From Candidatus Obscuribacter phosphatis (lineage in GTDB: Bacteria; Cyanobacteriota; Vampirovibrionia; Obscuribacterales; Obscuribacteraceae), in NCBI GenBank assembly GCA_001899315.1, contig MOYA01000004.1:167592-231591 (forward strand): a stretch of DNA of 64,000 bases, given 5' to 3'. Below, in pieces: positions 44,155-52,556 of this stretch (its first letter is position 1; each line of letters begins with the position of its first letter). The position numbers and the translations under genes are program-made. The notes under the pieces are model-generated. The model saw only the letters and a program-made list of their open reading frames with translations. It was not told the DNA's origin and searched no databases.

Positions 44155-44216
44155 AAGCAAGAAAATAAGCGCCGACCCGGGGACTGAACATTGAGTTCGT
44201 CCGACCGGGCCGGCGC
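44155..44216 (-). terminator. Intrinsic terminator after the acyl-CoA dehydrogenase gene
   Basis: On the minus strand GCGCCGGCCCGG pairs with CCGGGTCGGCGC (one G-U), with an inner GAAC/GTTC hairpin, followed by TTATTTTCTTGC. It faces the fadB terminator, keeping the two converging transcripts apart. Confidence 0.8.
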
Positions 44217-44244
44217 CATTATCTAACTGCTCGAGCCTATAGCT

Positions 44245-46140
44245 TTAGTACTGGCGCAAAATCTCGCTTTCGGCGACATTCTCGAGCTGCTTGAACTTGC
44301 CGGCGCTGACCAGCTTGGCCAGGCGACTGCAAGTGGCGAAATAGTTGTCGTCCTTGCGACCGCCGCTAATGTCGCGCTTCAGGTCGCGGCAAAGAATGTC
44401 CGCGGCCAGAACAGTCGCTTCATCGTTGTTGCTGCGGGCGTGGTAGCAGACGGCAAGCATGGTGACGACGCGCTGCACGTCCATCGACAGTTCGTTCATG
44501 CGCATCTGGCGGTCAGCCAGCTTGAACTTGTACTGCAGCATGGCCTTGGCGATTTGCCGGGCCAGCTTCTTGAACTGCTTGAGGGCAAAGGCGGCATGGC
44601 CGCGCAGGCTGGCAGGCAGGCTCTTGAACGAGGCGGTGCTGCCGCTGCCCTTGAGATAGAGCCCGGCAATCCAGAAGCCCATGCGCAAGATAGCCGGCAG
44701 GTGCTTGGGCGCATCCAGCAGAACGCCGGGGAAGCGGTCGTTCATGCCCGAAAGCGGTCCCATATACTGCTTGCCCGGCTCCTTCACCAGAGACTTGAAG
44801 AAAGCCATGGCCAGCATCTGACCTTCGCCTTCGTAGATGCAGGGGGCGATGAAGTCATGCAGATTGTCGCCAATCTGATGCCCGTGCAAGAAGGACCGTC
44901 CGCCGTGGGTCTTGAGAGCCCAGTCCACAGCCGTTTCCTTCAGAGCCTCCGAGCCGAAGATCTTGGCGACGATGCATTCCAGCTCGCCGCGGTAACCCTG
45001 GTCAAGGAGGGAAGAGCACCAGCTCACCAGCGCATCGGCACCGACAACCAAGGAAGCGACTCGGGCAATGCGCCAGCGCACCAGCTCTCGATTGGCGATC
45101 TTGTCGCCATAGGTCTGGCGATAATCGGCCCAGGGCAGCATGCTCTTGAGCAGGACGCGCATGGTGCCGGCGGCATTGGCGCAAAGCGCCACACGACCGC
45201 GGTTCAGTCCGTGGTAGGCGATGGTCAGTCCGTCGCCCACCGGCGGCACCAAAAGATTGCTTGCCGGCACCCGCAGGTTGTTGAAGACCATGCCATAGTT
45301 GTGAATGTGCTTGACGGCATGAATGCCGTAGCGGTCCAGCTGGAAGTGCTCGTTTTCCTGCTCGGGCAAGTCGACGATCAAGACAGCCGGCTTGTTGTCG
45401 ATCAAGCAGACCAGTCCGATGGTGCGCCCGGGCAAGATGTTAGAGATAAAGAGCTTGCGCCCGTTCACCACATAGTGATCGCCGTCCAGCTTGGCTGTGG
45501 TCTTGAGGGCGGTCAGGTCGGAACCAGCGCCCGGTTCGGTAAGGGCGAAGGCCGAGATGGCGCGGCCGTCGGCCAGTCGCGGCAGGAAATAGGCCTTCTG
45601 GCTGTCATTGCCATAGGCGCAGATGGGGTCGACCGCCCCGATACAGCCGTGAATGGAAGCCATTCCAGCCACAGTGGCATCGCCCTCGGCAGCCATGCGG
45701 CAGAGGAATTGCATGAAATCGGTCATGGAGAGCTCCAGACCGCCATACTTCTTCTCGATGAGCATGCCCCAGTAGCCGGCCTGAGCCAGTTCGGCGATGA
45801 CTGCCGCGGTCACCTTCTGGTCGGACCCAAAGAGGGTGCCGTTTTCGCGATGCTTTTTGACGATCTGGATGCACTCTTCCAGATTCTTGAGATAGTCGGG
45901 CTGGGCTCCGTCCTTGACCTTGTACAATGGTTGGAAGAGCTGCACCGGGGTGGCGCCCCAAATGGCTCGGTGGACCGGGCTGTTCGCCGTGCGGAAGCGG
46001 GCGTCGAAGCTCTCTTCCACCACCTCGTCGGCGCGGTCGATCTTGCCCATCTTTTCCACTTCGTCTTTGCCCTTACCGCCTCGCTTGAGGATTTCTTCGG
46101 TCAGGTTGCTATCACCGTTATTGTTATTCTTGTCGGTCAT
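44245..46140 (-). CDS. fadE: Acyl-CoA dehydrogenase with C-terminal extension
   Basis: 631 residues. This FAD enzyme makes the first double bond in beta-oxidation. The family motif FALTEPGAGSDLTALKTTA is near residue 230; the catalytic base is expected in IYEGEGQM near residue 435, and HGGRSFLHG is the usual phrase before it. The last 170 residues form an extra helical domain, as in VLCAD/ACAD9-like and large bacterial enzymes, which often work at the membrane with long chains. The ATG at 46140 has AGGAAAC eight bases upstream; the frame extends 30 codons further. It is convergent with fadB and shares its codon bias, completing the pathway. Confidence 0.93.
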   Translation of the reverse strand: MTDKNNNNGDSNLTEEILKRGGKGKDEVEKMGKIDRADEVVEESFDARFRTANSPVHRAIWGATPVQLFQPLYKVKDGAQPDYLKNLEECIQIVKKHRENGTLFGSDQKVTAAVIAELAQAGYWGMLIEKKYGGLELSMTDFMQFLCRMAAEGDATVAGMASIHGCIGAVDPICAYGNDSQKAYFLPRLADGRAISAFALTEPGAGSDLTALKTTAKLDGDHYVVNGRKLFISNILPGRTIGLVCLIDNKPAVLIVDLPEQENEHFQLDRYGIHAVKHIHNYGMVFNNLRVPASNLLVPPVGDGLTIAYHGLNRGRVALCANAAGTMRVLLKSMLPWADYRQTYGDKIANRELVRWRIARVASLVVGADALVSWCSSLLDQGYRGELECIVAKIFGSEALKETAVDWALKTHGGRSFLHGHQIGDNLHDFIAPCIYEGEGQMLAMAFFKSLVKEPGKQYMGPLSGMNDRFPGVLLDAPKHLPAILRMGFWIAGLYLKGSGSTASFKSLPASLRGHAAFALKQFKKLARQIAKAMLQYKFKLADRQMRMNELSMDVQRVVTMLAVCYHARSNNDEATVLAADILCRDLKRDISGGRKDDNYFATCSRLAKLVSAGKFKQLENVAESEILRQY

Positions 46141-46515
46141 GACAATCGTTTCCTGTTCTTGGCCTGGATAGTGATGTTGTTTCTTCCAGCTCGGCGCAAA
46201 CATTGCGTCGAGCCCAGTCATGTACGGCATTTACCAGCGACACAGCCAGGCCGGTGTCGCAAGTCAAATCAGTTATGGCTGCCCTTTATCTGCTGCTGAG
46301 GCTTTCCGTACAAAACAAAAGAAGAAATATAGTCGCCCCTATGTTTGCGACTTGTTACGCTATATTGCAAGTAGATTAAAATGAAAATCGCTGCATTTTT
46401 GCTGGTTTTGCACTAATTGTCAAGAAGGCGCAGCTTGCGCGATTATTGCTTTAGTTAACAAGAGGAAGCGATGTGAAACTACCTTGGGTCACTGCTGGAG
46501 AGCAATTAGCTCTTT
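46141..46515. other. Intergenic region between copA and fadE
   Basis: No gene is supported. It should contain the fadE promoter (reading minus) and the end of the copA transcript. A short AGAGC-AATTA-GCTCT hairpin near 46500 and a GTCGC/GCGAC pair near 46335-46353 are the only structures noticed. Confidence 0.4.
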
Positions 46516-48927
46516 CTACTTGAGCTTGAGGCGCAGAGCGTTGGCAATTACTGAAAAGGAGCTTAGCGACATGGTTAGGCTCGCTATCATAGGATTGAGC
46601 TTGATGCCCCAGATAGGAATGAGCAAACCGGCTGCTATTGGAACAGCCAGGCTGTTGTAGCCGAAAGCAAGCAAGAGATTTTCTTTGATGTTTTGATTGA
46701 GGGCTTGGCTGAGCCGGCATGCATCGGTGAGACCTTTGAGACTGCCGCTCAAAATCACTATAGGGGCGGCTTCCATGGCGATAGAGGTGCCTGTACCCAT
46801 GGCTATGCCAACATCGGCTAGGGCGAGGGCTGGTGAATCATTTATGCCGTCGCCCACCATCGCTACCTTTTTGTTGTCTCGCTTGAGGCTTTGCAAAAAC
46901 TGATATTTCTCTTCCGGGGTCTGTCTGGCTCGCACCTGATCAAAAATGTCGCCTAGAGACTCTGCTGTTTGTTTGGCTGCTCTTTCGTTGTCGCCGGTAA
47001 GCATGACTAGCTTGACGCCTTTGTTGTGAAAATATTGCAGCGATTCACGGCAATCAGGCTTGATTTCGTCAACCAGTCCGACATGTAAAACCGCCTGGCC
47101 GTCTACTTCTAGATAAACCGTGCTCTCCCCGCTTTGGGTGTCTTTTCCGGTTATCCCGGTTATACCGGTTATGTCAATATATCTTTCGTTGCCGGCTCTC
47201 ACTCTATAAACTTTGTCGCCAAAGGCTACGCTGCCTTCTATGCCGCCGCCAGGCAGAGCTTTTGCCTCTAAAGGTTTGAGCGGCACAAGATTGCGTGCCT
47301 TGGCCTCGTTATAGATTGCCTGGCCAAGCGGGTGTTCGCTGGCACTCTCTAGAGAGGCCAAAAGTAGAAAGTGATCTTCAAGACAAAGGTCATTTTTAGG
47401 CTTGGTTTCAAGCTTATTTTCAGGTGAGAGCGGCTCGATGGACGAGACCTTGAATTTGCCTGTAGTTAAGGTGCCTGTTTTGTCGAGAATCAAGGTATCG
47501 ATACGGCTCAGTTCTTCCAGGGTGCGGGCATCTTTGATTAATAGTCCGCGCCTGGCTGCTTGGCCAAGCGCCACAGTCACCGACATGGGTGTGGCTAAGC
47601 CTAAGGCGCAGGGGCAGGCGATGATAAGAACAGCTACCGCTAAGCTCAAGGGGGCCGGATAGACCGGCGAGTTGACCAGAGCCATGGCTTGTTCCGGTCT
47701 GCTCCAAATCAAAAAGGTTAAGAGGCTGACGACAAAAACCGCCGGCACGAAATAGGCAGCCACGCGGTCGACTTTGTCTTGCACCGGGGCGCGGCTGCGC
47801 TGGGCTTGCGCCACCAATTTGATGATGCGCGCAATCAAGCTTTGGCGACCGCTTCTTATGGCAATTACTTCCAGTTGTCCGTAGCCATTGGTGGTGCCAC
47901 CAAATACGATGCGGCCCGGTGCTTTTTCGGCCGGCAAGGTTTCGCCGGTGAGCATGGCTTCTTCCACGCTTGATTGACCTTTGACCACGACGGCATCGCA
48001 GGGAATGCTTTCGCCCGGCTTGATTGAAAGCCGGTCACCGCGCTCTAACTTTTCCGGTTGGTAGTCTATTTCTACTTGGTTGTTATCCAGCAAAATCAAG
48101 CGGCAAGATTTTGGCACAAGGTTAATCAGTTCTTTCAAGGCTTTGCCTGTGGCTTTTCTAGCCTTTAGTTCGAGAACTTGCCCGAATAGGGCCAGGGTGA
48201 TTATCACCGCCGACGATTCAAAATAAGTTTCAGTGCCGGTTTTGCCTAGCATCAGGTCGACAATGGTGACAAAAGTGCTATAGCCCCAGGCGGCAAGCAC
48301 GCCTGTGCCAATCAGGGTGAACATGTTGGGGGCGAGGTTTTTAATAGAAGACAAGGCTCGGGCGAAAAAGGGCGCGCCTATATAAAGCACCGGCGTGCTC
48401 AAGGCCAGCATCAGCAAGTTGCTCATCTCGCTATGACTGTCACCGGTCTGCATGGAAGACATGCCCAAGACGGCAACTGGGACAGTGAAAAGAGTCGCCA
48501 GTTTCAGTCTGGCCAACATGTCTTTGTATTCGCTCTCGTCTTCTTCCGCCTGCGGAGAAATTGGGTCTAGGGCCATGCCGCAGAGCGGACAAGGGACCTG
48601 TTTGGCTTCTAAGACCTGGGGATGCATGGGGCAAACAAAGCCCTGTTCGGCTGGCTCAGAGCCGCTTTCGCTATCTTCTAGCTCGTCTTTATACCCTGCA
48701 TCGCTTGAAATATCTTGCAACTGCAGCAAGTTGACTGCCCGGCTGAAACGAACAGCACAGTTCAAATGGCAGAAATAGTGAGTTTCTTGCTCTGTTTTCA
48801 GAATCACCGCCGCTTCATCTTTGGTGATCAGCATTTTGCAGATTGGGTCCTGAAAGCGCGCTTCTACGCGGGTCGGTGCTCCGCCTATGGTTACTCTGAT
48901 TAGATTAGATGGTGGTTCGGAAGTCAT
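46516..48927 (-). CDS. copA: Copper-type P1B ATPase with YHS and heavy-metal-binding N-terminal domains
   Basis: 803 residues from the ATG at 48927; an in-frame ATG at 48984 would overlap the divergent gene. Instead of HMA domains, the N-terminus has a YHS-like metal domain (DPICKMLITKDEA, then HYFCHLNCAVRF) and a heavy-metal-binding zinc-ribbon-like domain (CPMHPQVLE, then CPLCGMALDP). Eight membrane helices follow, with the CPC metal site in ACPCALGLATP, the phosphorylated Asp in DKTGTLTTG, TGE in LTGETLPAEK, SEHPLG as the HP motif and GDGINDSPAL. It is a Cu(I) exporter by family; Ag is possible. A triplet ITGITGITG lies in the nucleotide-binding region. Confidence 0.92.
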   Translation of the reverse strand: MTSEPPSNLIRVTIGGAPTRVEARFQDPICKMLITKDEAAVILKTEQETHYFCHLNCAVRFSRAVNLLQLQDISSDAGYKDELEDSESGSEPAEQGFVCPMHPQVLEAKQVPCPLCGMALDPISPQAEEDESEYKDMLARLKLATLFTVPVAVLGMSSMQTGDSHSEMSNLLMLALSTPVLYIGAPFFARALSSIKNLAPNMFTLIGTGVLAAWGYSTFVTIVDLMLGKTGTETYFESSAVIITLALFGQVLELKARKATGKALKELINLVPKSCRLILLDNNQVEIDYQPEKLERGDRLSIKPGESIPCDAVVVKGQSSVEEAMLTGETLPAEKAPGRIVFGGTTNGYGQLEVIAIRSGRQSLIARIIKLVAQAQRSRAPVQDKVDRVAAYFVPAVFVVSLLTFLIWSRPEQAMALVNSPVYPAPLSLAVAVLIIACPCALGLATPMSVTVALGQAARRGLLIKDARTLEELSRIDTLILDKTGTLTTGKFKVSSIEPLSPENKLETKPKNDLCLEDHFLLLASLESASEHPLGQAIYNEAKARNLVPLKPLEAKALPGGGIEGSVAFGDKVYRVRAGNERYIDITGITGITGKDTQSGESTVYLEVDGQAVLHVGLVDEIKPDCRESLQYFHNKGVKLVMLTGDNERAAKQTAESLGDIFDQVRARQTPEEKYQFLQSLKRDNKKVAMVGDGINDSPALALADVGIAMGTGTSIAMEAAPIVILSGSLKGLTDACRLSQALNQNIKENLLLAFGYNSLAVPIAAGLLIPIWGIKLNPMIASLTMSLSSFSVIANALRLKLK
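47147..47173 (-). repeat. Three in-frame 9-bp units in copA
   Basis: CCGGTTATC, CCGGTTATA and CCGGTTATG stand in tandem and encode Ile-Thr-Gly three times in a surface loop of the nucleotide-binding domain. It looks like a recent slippage expansion that keeps the frame. Confidence 0.75.
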
Positions 48928-48958
48928 AGGTATAAAGTATAGAATAGGCAAAAGAGAG

Positions 48959-50428
48959 GTGAATGAGATAAAGGGCGTTCCCAAAAATACCGAAAAGTTT
49001 GAGAAATTCGCCCTCTTCAGAAGGCGTTTTATCGCTATCTGTCTGCTTTTGTCATCTGTTTATGTGGTTCTTTTCTGGAGAGACAAACTTTACCTCAGTC
49101 CACCCGACTTGTATGACCGCATCTATCAGGCGGTTTGGGAAAATCTTTATGATCGCAGTCGGCTCTTGGAAATGGCGAGCGCCAAGAACCTTTACCGAAC
49201 TAATCTGAAAACCACTGAAGACGCTGTAAGGCAAGCCAATTTGCTCTTGAAGAAATTGGATGATCCCTTTACCAAGGTGAGCGATACAGCGGCTCTTTCC
49301 AGGCGGGATGATGCCAATAAGGGCTTTTATTCCGGCGTCGGCATGATTATGAGTACAAGAAAGAAGCCTGTGCGGGTGCGCATGGTTATGGAGGAAAGCC
49401 CGGCTTTGAAAGCCGGCATTAAGCCAGGCGACGAGATTTTGGCGGTGGATGATCTCGACTGTATGAAAGTAAAAGCGACAGACATAGGCGATTACACCCG
49501 CAAACATATGGGCGAAAAACTACACTTTTTGATTAGAAGAAAAGGGCGGCAAATCGAGCTTGATATAGTGCCGGGCAAGATCAAAGTAGTAAAAGTGCGC
49601 AGCAAAATTTACGGCGATATAGGTTACTTGCGCATTGATTCTTTTGTGCCCGAAGACATTGTCGAAGTAGTAGAAAAAGAGCTAAACAAACTAGCTCACT
49701 GTCGAGCTTTGATTTTAGATCTAAGAGGCAATCCAGGCGGCAGCGTCGACTATTGTCTTTCTATAGCATCGATGTTTTTGCAAGAGGGACCCCTGGTTAC
49801 CCTAGTCAGTAGACTTGATGAAAAAACTGTGCAGACAATGAGTTATACCCTGGCTGAAAACGACATGGTGATAAGCACCACTGTGGAAGGCAAAGAAGAG
49901 CAGACTAGAAAGTTGCAGGGGCGCTGTCTGCCGAGCTTTGCCGGTTGTTTTGAGGAAAAGCCTGTCTATGTGCTCATTGACGATAGCTCGGCATCGGCAT
50001 CTGAAATGCTGGCGGCAGCTTTGCATGACAACAAGCGGGCTTTGCTTTGCGGCAGTAAAAGTTTTGGCAAAGGGGTGATGCAAATTTTTTATCCCCTGCC
50101 TAACTCTACGGCGCTCTCTATTACTGCCGGGCGCTATTTGACACCGAGCGGGCGCTGGCTGGGCAGTGGCAATTATGGCGATGAAGTAAGTCAAGTTGAG
50201 AATGGGCAAAAAGAAAAGAAAGAGAGAGAGAAAGAGACAAAGAAAGAAAGCGCCCATGGCTTAGAGCCTGATATTTTGATTGAGCCGAAGCCTGAAATAG
50301 AGTATGGGGCTGATGACGATAATCAGCTGCAAAGTTGTCTCAAATTGGCGCAAGCTAAACTGACCAGTCAAAATCAAAAGGTCTCGGAAAATAAGGGAGC
50401 CAAGCAGGAGGACCAGGGTGCCAGGTAA
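48959..50428 (+). CDS. ctpA: Carboxyl-terminal processing protease (S41 family, PDZ domain)
   Basis: 489 residues from the GTG at 48959. A basic N-terminus and one hydrophobic segment (about residues 28-43) anchor or export it. A PDZ domain (about 130-215; GVGMIMST, then SPALKAGIKPGDEILAVDD) precedes the protease core: LDLRGNPGGSVDYCL, catalytic Ser in SSASASEMLAAAL and Lys in KSFGKGVMQ. A Lys/Glu-rich tail follows. Such enzymes trim C-termini of envelope proteins. The first bases lie only 31 bp from copA, so the promoters overlap; TAGAAT near 48940 may be a -10 box. The next gene overlaps its end by 11 bases, giving coupling to a caspase-like gene. Confidence 0.88.
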   Translation: MNEIKGVPKNTEKFEKFALFRRRFIAICLLLSSVYVVLFWRDKLYLSPPDLYDRIYQAVWENLYDRSRLLEMASAKNLYRTNLKTTEDAVRQANLLLKKLDDPFTKVSDTAALSRRDDANKGFYSGVGMIMSTRKKPVRVRMVMEESPALKAGIKPGDEILAVDDLDCMKVKATDIGDYTRKHMGEKLHFLIRRKGRQIELDIVPGKIKVVKVRSKIYGDIGYLRIDSFVPEDIVEVVEKELNKLAHCRALILDLRGNPGGSVDYCLSIASMFLQEGPLVTLVSRLDEKTVQTMSYTLAENDMVISTTVEGKEEQTRKLQGRCLPSFAGCFEEKPVYVLIDDSSASASEMLAAALHDNKRALLCGSKSFGKGVMQIFYPLPNSTALSITAGRYLTPSGRWLGSGNYGDEVSQVENGQKEKKEREKETKKESAHGLEPDILIEPKPEIEYGADDDNQLQSCLKLAQAKLTSQNQKVSENKGAKQEDQGAR

Positions 50429-51818
50429 AAAATTTGTGCTTTTGCGCTTCTCAGCACTAGCGGCTTTAGTTCTCTGCTGGGCCGGGGTAGTTCCTGCCCA
50501 GGCTGAAAACAATGGAGACTATGCCGCTGCCAATAAGCCTGTCACAGATAAGTGGGCTGTTGTAGTCGGCATAAGCAAATTTGCCAATCCCTCAATCAAT
50601 CTGCGCTATCCGGCCAAAGATGCCCGTGATTTCTATAACTATCTCATCAGCAAAGGCAACTTTGCCCCAGATCATGTCAGGCTTTTGCTAGATGAAGAGG
50701 CAACCAGAGACCGCATACTAGATGTTTTGGGCGACTCATGGTTGCCCAGAGTGGCCTTACCTGATGATCTTGTCGTGATCTTTATTTCCAGCCATGGCAG
50801 CTCATCTGACTCTGATATTTGCGGGGTCAATTATGTCGTGGCCCATGACACCAACCCCGACAAATTGTTTACCACCGGCATTCCCATGAAGGCTTTGGCT
50901 GAGACAATCAAAGAAAGAGTGCATTCAGAAAGGGTTCTGGTTGTGCTCGATACCTGTCATGCCGGTGGTGCTTCCGAAAGTAAGGGGCTGACCAGGCAAG
51001 CCAATGCCGACGCCCAGGCCCTTGCCCAAGGAACCGGACAAATGGTTGTTTGTTCCAGCGACAAAAATCAGGTGTCTTGGGAAGGCAAAAATATGACCAA
51101 TTCGGTCTTTACTCGCAATTTGATTGATGCCTTTCAGGAGAAAGGTGAAACCGTACCGGTGGCGCAGGTCTTTGATGCAGTCAAAGAGAAAGTGCAAGAG
51201 CAGGTGATTAGAGAGAGAGGGGTGGTGCAGACCCCGGTAGTGGAGACTACCCGTTGGTCAGGCAGAGAGCTGGTTTTGGGAGTGCCGCCAACTAGACCGC
51301 GGCGTGTGCCGCCAGAGGTGGCAATGCTTGCTTCAGCCCCGGTTGCCGTGCCTGCGCCTCAAGCAGCTATGCGTCCTGCTCAGACAGCAGTGCAGCCGCC
51401 GCTTAGGGCTTCGGTGCAGCCGCCGCTTAATCAATTAAGTGTTTTGCCAAACAATAAAAGTGGGTCTGGAGCAAGCCGTTCGCCTCGTGATGCCGCCTCT
51501 GCCAGTGCGCAGGATTTTTTGCGCTATCACTTCAAGATGGTTGGTGAAAGGCGCTTCGTAGATGCCTGGGATGACTTAGGCAGTAAGTACCGGTCTCGCT
51601 TTAAGGGCGATATGCAAGCCTATATAGCCAGTGTCAGTCGGCACAAATGGCTCAGTTATACTGCTTCTGATTCTGAATTTAGTATCTTGCCTCAGCAAGG
51701 GGCGTATATCAGAGTAAGGGTGCGCATGAACAGTTTGACCGGCTTTAACGGCTACTGGATTTACAGCCTGAGCAAAGTGGGTGGACTTTGGGCTATCGAA
51801 GATGTCGCTGTCGGCTAA
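50418..51818 (+). CDS. Secreted caspase-like (C14) peptidase with C-terminal NTF2-like region
   Basis: 466 residues. It starts at GTG behind AGGAGG and has a signal peptide (LAALVLCWAGVVPAQA). The caspase-hemoglobinase fold spans about 45-265, beginning KWAVVVGISKF. The catalytic pair is H126 in ISSHGSSS and C180 in VLDTCHAGGA; both are present, so activity is plausible. A Pro/Ala/Val-rich linker (about 290-355) leads to a C-terminal domain (about 365-466; FLRYHFKMVGERRFVDAWDD) with an NTF2/SnoaL-like pattern. Bacterial C14 proteins (orthocaspases/metacaspases) usually cut after Arg or Lys. The overlap with ctpA implies that the two proteases are made together and exported. Confidence 0.88.
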   Translation: MPGKKFVLLRFSALAALVLCWAGVVPAQAENNGDYAAANKPVTDKWAVVVGISKFANPSINLRYPAKDARDFYNYLISKGNFAPDHVRLLLDEEATRDRILDVLGDSWLPRVALPDDLVVIFISSHGSSSDSDICGVNYVVAHDTNPDKLFTTGIPMKALAETIKERVHSERVLVVLDTCHAGGASESKGLTRQANADAQALAQGTGQMVVCSSDKNQVSWEGKNMTNSVFTRNLIDAFQEKGETVPVAQVFDAVKEKVQEQVIRERGVVQTPVVETTRWSGRELVLGVPPTRPRRVPPEVAMLASAPVAVPAPQAAMRPAQTAVQPPLRASVQPPLNQLSVLPNNKSGSGASRSPRDAASASAQDFLRYHFKMVGERRFVDAWDDLGSKYRSRFKGDMQAYIASVSRHKWLSYTASDSEFSILPQQGAYIRVRVRMNSLTGFNGYWIYSLSKVGGLWAIEDVAVG

Positions 51819-51837
51819 ATAACAACCTAGACTAGTT

Positions 51838-52389
51838 CTAGTTTAATGCCAGGCGGTAAGCTGAAACTAGAGACTTTTCTTGGCTGGCTTGTTCAAGAGA
51901 GCGTTTCTGCCAACCCCAGCTCATGCGGGCATGCAAGTAGAGTTTGCCGTCTTGGGCGGTGGCTGCCACGGCATTATAAAACTTGCCTTCGCCGTCTTTC
52001 ATAATTGCTATATCGCCTGCCTGCAGTTTGCGCGCTGCTATTCTTTCCAATCTGACCACTGGGCTTAGTGGTGATTGTTCCAGTACAGTTTTAGCCAGAT
52101 GTTTCAGTAAGGGTCCGCTCTCGGGCATAGAGACTATCTGGGCTTCTTTCAAAAGGGGCGGTTCTTGAATCTCAACCGGCGGTTTCTCCACCATCACTTC
52201 AGCGGCAGGAAACCAGGCATAGACGGGAGATTCATTGGCGTTATCGACTTCTTGGTAATTTTCTTTCAGTGATTGGGCTAGGGTGGCGCGGCACATTTTG
52301 GCTAACAGAGCCTGAATGCGAGCCTTTTGTTCGGGTGAAACCATAGAGGCAGTGTTGCCGTTTGCTTGCGAAAGGAAACAGATAGACAA
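51838..52389 (-). CDS. Hypothetical protein
   Basis: 183 residues. The TTG start at 52389 is supported by GAGGT nine bases upstream; an ATG 15 codons in is an alternative. The N-terminal 50 residues are helical and the middle is Pro/Glu-rich. The C-terminal 80 residues (KLQAGDIAIMKDGEGKFYNA, then KLYLHARMSWGW) look like a small beta-barrel. There is no signal peptide. It is convergent with the caspase-like gene (19 bp between stops) and divergent from the first trypsin-like gene. Family not recognised. Confidence 0.6.
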   Translation of the reverse strand: MSICFLSQANGNTASMVSPEQKARIQALLAKMCRATLAQSLKENYQEVDNANESPVYAWFPAAEVMVEKPPVEIQEPPLLKEAQIVSMPESGPLLKHLAKTVLEQSPLSPVVRLERIAARKLQAGDIAIMKDGEGKFYNAVAATAQDGKLYLHARMSWGWQKRSLEQASQEKSLVSAYRLALN

Positions 52390-52556
52390 AACATTTACCT
52401 CTCAGGTTTTTAGAAAAAATCAGTAACTAGAAAATCTTGGCGGGAACAGTTTCACAATAAGGGGCGATATATAAAATTCTCGTGAAAATACGTGATATCA
52501 CCAGAGACTTAATCAGGCTTTCTAATTAGCATCAGATTCCCCCTCGAAGTTTTCTT

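Noticed and set aside
41792..44191. 799-codon minus-strand frame opposite fadB, with similar ones at 40606-41871 and 44440-46299
   Set aside because: They are shadows of strongly codon-biased enzyme genes; no motif, no ribosome binding site, and composition is that of reverse-complemented GCC/CTG-rich codons.
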